Positions 1 through 4,624 of a stretch of 6,202 nt of DNA are shown here, one piece after another. The first letter of the stretch is position 1; each line of letters opens with the position of its first letter. This DNA is from an uncultured Eubacterium sp. GTDB lineage: Bacteria > Bacillota > Clostridia > Oscillospirales > Acutalibacteraceae. The notes beneath the pieces are model-generated. The model was not told the DNA's origin and ran no database searches. It saw only the letters and a program-made list of their open reading frames with translations. The DNA lies in contig CAMFQI010000083.1 of assembly GCA_945980015.1 (NCBI GenBank), positions 1 through 6,202 of the forward strand, in the 5' to 3' direction. The position numbers and the translations under genes are program-made.

Positions 1-414
1 ATAATACTGCTTGCAATGGTAATAATTACAACAGTATCAGTTTTTGCAGGTTGTACGAAAAAAACAAATAAAGAGCAAACGGAGGCTACACAGGTGAACA
101 TAGGAACTTATTATCAAATTACACAGGAAGAAGCAAAAAGAATTATGGACGAGGAAAGCGATTATATTATCGTTGACGCGCGTGAACAAAGCGAGTATGA
201 CGAAGGTCATATAAAGGGTGCAATCGTTATTCCGTATACCGAAATTGAGCAAAAGGCAGAGGAGCTTTTGCCAAACAAGACTCAGCTTATTCTCGTATAC
301 TGTCGAAGCGGCAGAAGAAGTAAGATTGCCGCACAGTCCCTTGCGAATATGGGCTACAAAAATGTTAAGGAATTCGGCGGAATAATCGACTGGCAATACG
401 AAATTGAAAAGTGA
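1..414 (+). CDS. Rhodanese-domain lipoprotein, 5' end outside window
   Basis: Probable membrane-anchored single-domain rhodanese (sulfurtransferase) facing the outside of the cell. The frame is open to base 1. Reading from there it gives ILLAMVIITTVSVFAGC, the hydrophobic core of a signal peptide ending in a lipobox-like FAGC, so the cysteine at bases 52-54 would be the lipidated residue. The ATG at 16 is unlikely to be the true start because it would leave no positively charged n-region; the real start should lie just upstream of the window. A short charged linker follows, then the rhodanese fold: VDAREQSEYDEGHIKGA is the typical conserved region, and the catalytic loop is CRSGRR, with its cysteine at residue 96 counted from ATG 16. 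This is a complete canonical six-residue loop. The sulfur donor and acceptor cannot be read from the sequence. It ends 45 bases before a new promoter, so it is probably transcribed separately from the following operon. Confidence 0.88.
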   Translation: MILLAMVIITTVSVFAGCTKKTNKEQTEATQVNIGTYYQITQEEAKRIMDEESDYIIVDAREQSEYDEGHIKGAIVIPYTEIEQKAEELLPNKTQLILVYCRSGRRSKIAAQSLANMGYKNVKEFGGIIDWQYEIEK

Positions 415-459
415 TATACGGTGTTGCAGTCGGCGTGCTTTTTTTATCGCGGTGATTTA

Positions 460-488
460 TTGACTTTTGAAAATCAATACAATATAAT
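460..488 (+). promoter_or_regulatory. Sigma-A type promoter of the sulfur/redox operon
   Basis: TTGACT at 460-465 and a perfect TATAAT at 483-488 are separated by 17 bases, the optimal spacing. Transcription would start near 494-496, giving a leader of about 30 bases before the ATG at 524. This starts the three-gene operon independently of the upstream lipoprotein gene. No clear operator was seen around it. Confidence 0.8.
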
Positions 489-504
489 GATATGACGAAA
501 AGGC

Positions 505-515
505 AGGGGGGTGAG
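505..515 (+). promoter_or_regulatory. Ribosome binding site for the rhodanese-TtcA-like gene
   Basis: AGGGGGGTGAG lies about 9 bases before the ATG at 524 and supports that start. The GTG inside this stretch (511) is not in the reading frame. Confidence 0.75.
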
Positions 516-523
516 AGCTTCAA

Positions 524-1642
524 ATGACGGAAGAGGTCAGTGTTAAGGAATTAAATAATCTAAAATCCGATTATAAGCTTATTGATATCAGAGACGAGAT
601 TGCATTTCAGTACGGAACAATAAACAATGCTGTAAATATACCTCAAAGCAGGCTTTATGACAGTCTGGATTTACTTGATAAGCAGACGCTTTATATCATT
701 GTTTGCAAAAGCGGAATTATCAGTAATACTGTAGCGCAGGAATTGAGAGATATGGGCTATAATGCCGCAAATCTCAAAGAGGGATATTACGGCTATATGC
801 TTGAAAATATGAAAGCCGATACTCAAAAGGCAAAGGACGTTGAGCGCAGTATAAACAAAAAGTTCCACAAAAGCATATGGAGTAGGTTTACTGCGGCAAT
901 TCAGGAATATCAATTAGTTGAAGAAAATGACAAAATTGCCGTTTGTATTTCGGGCGGCAAGGACAGTATGCTTATGGCGAAGCTTTTTCAGGAGCTCAAA
1001 CGCCATAATAAATTTCCCTTTGAGGTTGTTTATCTCGTTATGGACCCCGGATACAGTCCGGAAAATCGTGAGATTATCGAGCGAAATGCAAAGCTGCTTA
1101 ATGTTCCGATTACTGTTTTTGAAAGCAATATTTTTGAAAGCGTGCTTCATATTGACAAGTCGCCGTGCTATATCTGTGCAAGAATGCGCAGAGGCTATTT
1201 GTACAGTAAGGCAAAGGAGCTTGGTTGCAATAAGATTGCTTTGGGTCACCACTATGACGACGTTATTGAAACAATTCTTATGGGTATGCTTTACGGCGGT
1301 CAGGTGCAAACCATGATGCCCAAGCTTCACAGCACAAACTTTGAGGGTATGGAGCTTATAAGACCTATGTATCTTATTCGTGAGGACGATATTAAGCATT
1401 GGCGTGATTATAATGATTTGCATTTTATTCAGTGCGCCTGCAAATTTACCGACACCTGCACCTCCTGTAATCCCGATAACGCCTCGAAGCGTCAGGAAAT
1501 TAAGAATATGATTAGACAAATGAAGCAGATTAATCCGCAGGTTGAAAGCAATATTTTCAGGAGCGTTGAGAATGTAAATCTCGACACCGTTATCGGCTAT
1601 AAACAGGGCGGAGTTAAGCATTCTTTTTTAGATAAATATTAA
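524..1642 (+). CDS. Rhodanese-TtcA-like ATP-pyrophosphatase fusion (tRNA 2-thiolation type)
   Basis: Predicted cytoplasmic sulfurtransferase of 372 residues. Residues 1 to about 95 are a rhodanese domain with candidate persulfide Cys61 in CKSGIIS. Residues about 110-372 match the TtcA branch of PP-loop ATPases: SGGKDS at 143-148 binds ATP, PCYICARMRRG contains the CxxC pair Cys215/Cys218, and GHHYDD is at 241-246. A second cysteine-rich region (Cys304, Cys306, Cys312, Cys315) sits where E. coli TtcA has its third cluster-ligand region, followed by the similar NxxxRQ segment. E. coli TtcA adenylates C32 of tRNA and thiolates it through a [4Fe-4S] cluster. The usual protein is about 310 residues with no rhodanese; here the extra N-terminal domain could deliver sulfur directly. 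The rhodanese loop lacks the usual final Arg (Ile66 instead), so its activity may differ. The tRNA substrate is not proven; a different thiolation target is possible. First gene of an operon, with larE-like 26 bases downstream. Confidence 0.87.
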   Translation: MTEEVSVKELNNLKSDYKLIDIRDEIAFQYGTINNAVNIPQSRLYDSLDLLDKQTLYIIVCKSGIISNTVAQELRDMGYNAANLKEGYYGYMLENMKADTQKAKDVERSINKKFHKSIWSRFTAAIQEYQLVEENDKIAVCISGGKDSMLMAKLFQELKRHNKFPFEVVYLVMDPGYSPENREIIERNAKLLNVPITVFESNIFESVLHIDKSPCYICARMRRGYLYSKAKELGCNKIALGHHYDDVIETILMGMLYGGQVQTMMPKLHSTNFEGMELIRPMYLIREDDIKHWRDYNDLHFIQCACKFTDTCTSCNPDNASKRQEIKNMIRQMKQINPQVESNIFRSVENVNLDTVIGYKQGGVKHSFLDKY

Positions 1643-1646
1643 CGCT

Positions 1647-1653
1647 TAAGGAG
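1647..1653 (+). promoter_or_regulatory. Ribosome binding site of larE, with long spacing
   Basis: TAAGGAG is a good Shine-Dalgarno core but sits 15 bases before ATG 1669, well beyond the usual 5-9. No alternative start fits, because an in-frame stop (1663-1665) directly precedes the ATG. Translation may be weaker than for its neighbours. Confidence 0.55.
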
Positions 1654-1668
1654 TTAATTTTGTAAGAT

Positions 1669-2508
1669 ATGACTGATGAATTATTGGCAAAATATGATAG
1701 GCTAATAGAGTATATTGCATCGTTAAAAAGCGTTGCCGTTGCGTTTTCAAGCGGCGTGGATTCAACCTTTTTACTCTATGCGGCAAGGCAAGTGTTGGGC
1801 GAAAACGTTATTGCCGTCACGGCGTCCTCGTGCTCGTTTCCGAAAAGAGAGCTCAACGAGGCAAAGGCATATTGCGAGCAAATGGGAATAAGACATTTTG
1901 TTGTTGAAATAGATGAGCTTGAAATAGAGGGCTTTTCGCACAATCCGAAAAACAGATGCTATCTTTGTAAGCGAGAGCTGTTTGAAAGGATACTTGCAAT
2001 TGCAAAAAAGGAAAACATTAACGAGGTTTTGGAGGGCTCCAATCTTGACGATAATTCGGATTACAGACCGGGACTTATTGCCATTGCCGAGCTTAATATA
2101 AAAAGCCCCTTGCGAAGCCTTGGCTTTACAAAAGATGAAATAAGGACTCTTTCAAGGCATTTCAATATTCCTACCTGGAACAAGCAGTCGTTTGCATGTC
2201 TTTCAAGCAGATTTCCTTACGGTGATTTAATCAGCAGGGAAAAGCTTGAAATGGTGGACAGAGCAGAACAGCTTTTGCTTGATTTGGGATTTCATCAGGT
2301 GAGAGTGCGTATTCATAACGACTTGGCTCGCATAGAGCTTGAGCCCGGCGAATTTGAAAAATTTATGGCAGAGGATATAAGAACAACCGTATACAATGAG
2401 TTCAAAAAATACGGCTTTTCCTATGTCTCGCTTGATGTTTTAGGCTACCGCACAGGCAGTATGAACGAAATGTTAAAAAGCAAGCTTGACAGTTGCAAAA
2501 TTTTTTAA
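1669..2508 (+). CDS. larE: LarE-type ATP-dependent sulfur transferase, CxxC (putative Fe-S) form
   Basis: 279-residue PP-loop protein of the LarE family. LarE adenylates a carboxylate of the nickel-pincer cofactor precursor and replaces it with sulfur. The PP-loop is SSGVDS (residues 27-32), with EGSNLDD at 122-128 and the family signature ACLSSRFPYG at 176-185. Cys177 in that signature lies where the classic Lactobacillus enzyme has its sacrificial cysteine. In addition there is a Cys97/Cys100 pair (NRCYLCKREL), so the set is CxxC plus one Cys. From what I recall of the Thermotoga enzyme, that arrangement holds a [4Fe-4S] cluster and avoids destroying the enzyme's own cysteine. No larA, larB or larC is in the window, so a role in lactate racemase maturation is unproven. 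An in-frame TAA at 1663-1665 fixes ATG 1669 as the start. It follows the TtcA-like gene by 26 bases and precedes the redox fusion by 34. Confidence 0.86.
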   Translation: MTDELLAKYDRLIEYIASLKSVAVAFSSGVDSTFLLYAARQVLGENVIAVTASSCSFPKRELNEAKAYCEQMGIRHFVVEIDELEIEGFSHNPKNRCYLCKRELFERILAIAKKENINEVLEGSNLDDNSDYRPGLIAIAELNIKSPLRSLGFTKDEIRTLSRHFNIPTWNKQSFACLSSRFPYGDLISREKLEMVDRAEQLLLDLGFHQVRVRIHNDLARIELEPGEFEKFMAEDIRTTVYNEFKKYGFSYVSLDVLGYRTGSMNEMLKSKLDSCKIF

Positions 2509-2521
2509 TTAGTGATATTAT
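2493..2521 (+). promoter_or_regulatory. Candidate internal promoter for the redox fusion gene
   Basis: TTGCAA (2493-2498), 17 bases, then TATTAT (2516-2521). It overlaps the end of larE and would start transcription near 2528, directly at the Shine-Dalgarno site of the next gene. It is a reasonable but not consensus match in AT-rich DNA. It could let the peroxide-defence gene be expressed apart from the sulfur genes. Confidence 0.3.
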
Positions 2522-2530
2522 TGGTGTTAG

Positions 2531-2537
2531 GGAGGTG
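2531..2537 (+). promoter_or_regulatory. Ribosome binding site of the redox fusion gene
   Basis: GGAGGTG lies 5 bases before ATG 2543. This is a near-perfect Shine-Dalgarno site and fixes the start of the fusion protein. Confidence 0.8.
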
Positions 2538-2542
2538 TTATT

Positions 2543-3721
2543 ATGAATGAAAAAGCAATGCATAAGCTGAGCTACGGTCTGTTCGTTCTTACCGCAAGGG
2601 ACGGCGACAGGGATAACGGCTGTATTGTCAACACGGCAATTCAGGCTGCGTCTGCACCTAACCAGCTCAGCGTTTGCGTAAATAAAGCGAATTATACAAA
2701 CGAAATGATTCAAAAAACAGGCAAGTTCGTTGTGTCAATTATCAGTCAGGGCGCTGAATTTGATTTGTTTAAGCATTTCGGATTTCAGTCGGGCAGAGAT
2801 GTAAATAAGTTTGACGGCTTTACCGACTATGCAAGATGTGAGAACGGCTTGTGCTATATCACAAAGGGAACTAACGCATACATCAGCGTTACGGTTACGG
2901 GCACTCAGGATTTGGGCTCGCACACTATGTTCGTCGGCACTATCGACGATATGGAGATTTTGAGTGACGAGCGTTCCGCAACCTACGAATATTATTTTGA
3001 AAACATAAAACCGAAGCCGCAGGCAGTAGGCGAAACGCAGGACGGAAAGACGATTTGGCGTTGTACAATTTGCGGCTACGAATATGTCGGTGAGGAATTA
3101 CCGCAGGACTTCGTTTGTCCTATTTGTAAGCATCCGGCGTCCGATTTTGAAAAAATTATTATTAAAAAGGAGAGTAGTGTTATGGCAAACAAATACGCAG
3201 GAACACAGACAGAAAAAAATCTTCAGGAAGCATTTGCAGGCGAAAGCCAGGCAAGAAATAAGTACACATACTTTGCTTCGGTAGCAAAGAAGGAGGGATA
3301 CGAGCAAATGGCGGCTCTCTTCCTCAAAACTGCCGACAACGAAAAGGAACACGCAAAGATGTGGTTTAAGGAATTAGCCGAGCTCGGCGATACACCGGCA
3401 AACCTTAAGGCTGCCGCAGACGGCGAAAACTATGAGTGGACAGATATGTACGACGGCTTTGCAAAGACTGCCGACGAGGAAGGCTTCCACGAGCTTGCAG
3501 AAAAGTTCAGAGCAGTAGCCGCTATCGAAAAGCACCACGAGGAAAGATATCGTGCACTTCTTAAGAATATCGAAACTGCTCAGGTATTTGAAAAGAGCGA
3601 GGTAAAGGTTTGGGAGTGCAGAAACTGCGGTCATATCGTAGTCGGCACAAAGGCACCTGAAATTTGTCCTGTATGCGCTCACCCTCAATCATACTTCGAG
3701 GTTCACGCAGAAAATTATTAA
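2543..3721 (+). CDS. Flavin reductase-rubredoxin-rubrerythrin fusion (predicted NAD(P)H peroxidase)
   Basis: A 392-residue cytoplasmic redox protein carrying four modules. Residues 1 to about 155 are a flavin reductase-like, FMN-binding domain. Residues about 170-205 are a rubredoxin with CTIC (174-177) and CPIC (192-195). Together these resemble clostridial high-molecular-weight rubredoxin (Hrb), an NAD(P)H:rubredoxin reductase. From Met214 follows a complete classical rubrerythrin. Its predicted diiron ligands are Glu234, Glu267/His270 (ExxH), Glu295/Glu298 (ExxE) and Glu329/His332 (ExxH). Its C-terminal rubredoxin has Cys359/Cys362 and Cys375/Cys378. Electrons could pass from NAD(P)H to flavin, to rubredoxin iron, to the diiron site, reducing H2O2 to water within one chain. 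The linker IIIKKESSV is encoded by bases that also form a Shine-Dalgarno site for ATG 3182, so free rubrerythrin may also be made. Last gene of the operon; a terminator follows. All metal ligands are present and no frameshift is needed. Confidence 0.92.
   Translation: MNEKAMHKLSYGLFVLTARDGDRDNGCIVNTAIQAASAPNQLSVCVNKANYTNEMIQKTGKFVVSIISQGAEFDLFKHFGFQSGRDVNKFDGFTDYARCENGLCYITKGTNAYISVTVTGTQDLGSHTMFVGTIDDMEILSDERSATYEYYFENIKPKPQAVGETQDGKTIWRCTICGYEYVGEELPQDFVCPICKHPASDFEKIIIKKESSVMANKYAGTQTEKNLQEAFAGESQARNKYTYFASVAKKEGYEQMAALFLKTADNEKEHAKMWFKELAELGDTPANLKAAADGENYEWTDMYDGFAKTADEEGFHELAEKFRAVAAIEKHHEERYRALLKNIETAQVFEKSEVKVWECRNCGHIVVGTKAPEICPVCAHPQSYFEVHAENY
3167..3721 (+). other. rbr: Internal ribosome binding site and possible separate rubrerythrin (ATG 3182)
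   Basis: Within the fusion gene, AAGGAG at 3167-3172 lies 9 bases before ATG 3182, ideal spacing for initiation. From this ATG the product [18 protein letters not shown]... is 179 residues, the normal length of a classical rubrerythrin, and starts as free rubrerythrins usually do. A second, shorter protein from the same mRNA is therefore plausible. The alternative is that this is a relic of a former two-gene arrangement whose stop codon was lost. The gene symbol applies only to this shorter product. Confidence 0.55.
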
Positions 3722-3727
3722 TCTACC

Positions 3728-3757
3728 AAAAAAGGCGGTCAATCGACCGTCTTTTTC
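3728..3757 (+). terminator. Rho-independent terminator of the sulfur/redox operon
   Basis: GGCGGTC and GACCGTC pair around an AATC loop, with one G-T wobble. The stem is extended by A-T pairs from the flanking A-run and T-run, and CTTTTTC follows. It begins only a few bases after the stop codon at 3719-3721. Confidence 0.82.
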
Positions 3758-3762
3758 ATTTT

Positions 3763-3779
3763 CGTAAAAACTTTTTACG
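3763..3779. repeat. 17-base perfect palindrome
   Basis: CGTAAAAA and TTTTTACG are exact reverse complements around a single C. It lies right after the operon terminator. It could back up termination or be a protein site, but nothing decides between these. Confidence 0.5.
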
Positions 3780-3835
3780 CTACCTTTGTTGGTTGAAGTA
3801 ATACTATGTCTTAAACACAGGCTTCACTTATTGTA

Positions 3836-3925
3836 AGGAGCTGTCACGAAGTGACTGAGGGGATAAAAGAATAATACTTAATAAATTCACCCCTCAACCG
3901 AGCTTTGTGGTTGAAGGGTGAAATC
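3836..3925. repeat. Probable small intergenic repeat element with two hairpins
   Basis: The first part, AAGGAGCTGTCACGAAGTGA and onward, contains a GTCAC/GTGAC hairpin (3843-3855) and runs into TGAGGGG (3856-3862). From memory, this GGAGCTGTC...GACTGAGGGG pattern recurs between genes in gut Clostridia; no search was run. The second part is a 14-base arm pair, TTCACCCCTCAACC (3886-3899) and GGTTGAAGGGTGAA (3909-3922), with one mismatch and a 9-base loop, followed by a T-rich stretch. TGAGGGG is also an exact complement of CCCCTCA (3890-3896), so the two parts can pair with each other as an alternative to the local hairpin. Confidence 0.55.
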
Positions 3926-3943
3926 TTTTATTTGTTTTTCGCC

Positions 3944-3980
3944 CTTTGTACAACTGGGGACTGTCCCTAGTTGTACAAAG
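3944..3980. repeat. 37-base near-perfect palindrome (REP-like)
   Basis: Outer arms CTTTGTACAACT (3944-3955) and AGTTGTACAAAG (3969-3980) are exact reverse complements. Inside them a G-T pair is followed by GGGAC (3957-3961) and GTCCC (3963-3967) around a single T at 3962. The stem is thus 18 pairs with only one wobble. There is no T-run directly after it, so it does not look like a terminator. The GGGGACTGTCCC core resembles palindromes I associate with REP elements in Clostridia; this is recall, not a search result. It ends 17 bases before the HAD gene -35 box. Confidence 0.75.
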
Positions 3981-3997
3981 AAGTTGATTTATTTCGG

Positions 3998-4026
3998 TTG
4001 AATATGGCAATAATATGGTATATAAT
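3998..4026 (+). promoter_or_regulatory. Sigma-A type promoter of the HAD-Gfo/Idh unit
   Basis: TTGAAT at 3998-4003 and a perfect TATAAT at 4021-4026 with a 17-base spacer. Transcription would begin near 4033. That leaves room for the Shine-Dalgarno site at 4046-4051 and an ATG at 4056, but makes the ATG at 4041 a very poor start. Confidence 0.8.
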
Positions 4027-4034
4027 AATTATAT
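4020..4034. promoter_or_regulatory. Possible Fur/PerR-family operator over the -10 box
   Basis: ATATAAT-A-ATTATAT is a perfect 7-1-7 inverted repeat. Read on the minus strand it matches the PerR box TTATAATTATTATAA at 13 of 15 positions. It covers the -10 box and probable start of transcription, where a repressor would act. The surroundings are AT-rich and the -10 sequence itself contributes half of it, so chance is a real alternative. Confidence 0.3.
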
Positions 4035-4055
4035 CAATGTATGGCGGGGGGAATT

Positions 4056-4616
4056 ATGAGGGCGTTTGATTTTGACAATACGATTTATGACGGCGAAAGC
4101 GTGTTTGACTTTTACCTGTTCAGCATACGCTACAATCCGCGCGTTGCAAAATATATTCCGATTGTGTTTTTTAATTTGTTCAAATACAAGCTCGGCAAAA
4201 CAACAATGCAGGATTTGGAGCTGGCTGTTAAAAAATATTCAAAGGATTATCTTGACGCATTTGATAACAAGGAGGAGCTTGTTTCGATTTTTTGGGATAA
4301 GCATATAAAAAAGATAAAGCCTTGGTACGAGCCACGCAAGGACGATATTATTATTACCGCCTCACTAAATCTTATTATGGACGAGCTTTGCAAACGACTC
4401 GGCATAGAAAACTGCATATGCTCCGTTGTCAACCGTGATACAATGGAGGTTGAATATCTTAATTTCAGGGACAACAAGCGCAAAACCTTTGTTGAAATGT
4501 ATAAGGACAAGTCTATTGATGAATTTTATACCGATAATATGGTAGATAAGCCGATGATAGATATTTCAAGGTCGGCATATTTCGTAAAGGGAAATAAAAT
4601 CAAAAAAATTAAGTGA
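4056..4616 (+). CDS. HAD-superfamily (subfamily IB-like) hydrolase
   Basis: A 186-residue predicted cytoplasmic phosphatase. The motifs of the haloacid dehalogenase fold are in order: motif I DFDNT with nucleophile Asp5 and general acid Asp7; motif II IITAS with Thr101; motif III lysine in NKRKTF (Lys141 or Lys143); and motif IV YTDNMVDKPM with Asp160 and Asp164, binding Mg2+. The helical insert after motif I (about residues 15-85) places it near subfamily IB, the phosphoserine phosphatase-like group. Length is normal for that group. The substrate cannot be told. I chose ATG 4056 over the in-frame ATG 4041 because GGGGGG at 4046-4051 is the only ribosome binding site and lies between the two. 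The next gene starts 8 bases after its stop, so the two are translationally linked. Confidence 0.88.
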   Translation: MRAFDFDNTIYDGESVFDFYLFSIRYNPRVAKYIPIVFFNLFKYKLGKTTMQDLELAVKKYSKDYLDAFDNKEELVSIFWDKHIKKIKPWYEPRKDDIIITASLNLIMDELCKRLGIENCICSVVNRDTMEVEYLNFRDNKRKTFVEMYKDKSIDEFYTDNMVDKPMIDISRSAYFVKGNKIKKIK

Positions 4617-4624
4617 GGAAAGCT

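Larger units (their letters stand above)
3722..4055. other. Gene-free region rich in inverted repeats
   Basis: No coding sequence is supported here. In order it holds the operon terminator, a 17-base palindrome (3763-3779), a repeat-like element with two hairpins (about 3836-3925), a 37-base palindrome (3944-3980) and the promoter of the HAD gene (3998-4026). Five structured elements in about 330 bases is dense, and suggests that small non-coding repeats have accumulated between two operons. About 3780-3835 shows nothing I can interpret. Confidence 0.75.

Noticed and set aside
421..447. Terminator after the rhodanese lipoprotein (GC-rich stretch then seven T)
   Set aside because: A T-run is present, but the preceding bases give only a three-pair stem or a stem made mostly of wobbles, so a hairpin cannot be supported.
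914..1621. Long minus-strand open frame (235 codons) opposite the TtcA-like gene
   Set aside because: It lies wholly against a gene with clear motifs, has no recognisable domain, and is low in acidic residues as expected of a shadow frame.
3374..3688. Minus-strand frame opposite rubrerythrin
   Set aside because: Shadow of the strongly supported rubrerythrin frame, with no ribosome binding site or recognisable motif.
3836..3980. CRISPR array or tRNA gene in the repeat-rich gap
   Set aside because: The repeats are inverted, not regularly spaced direct repeats, and no cloverleaf with T-loop and anticodon features could be formed.
4041..4055. ATG 4041 as start of the HAD gene (five extra residues MAGGI)
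   Set aside because: It would lie about 8 bases from the predicted transcript start and has no ribosome binding site; the G-run within it is the site for ATG 4056, and motif I normally lies at the very N-terminus.
4613..4624. GTG 4613 as start of the Gfo/Idh gene
   Set aside because: This GTG forms part of the TGAGGA ribosome binding site for ATG 4625, and the Rossmann strand begins right after the latter.
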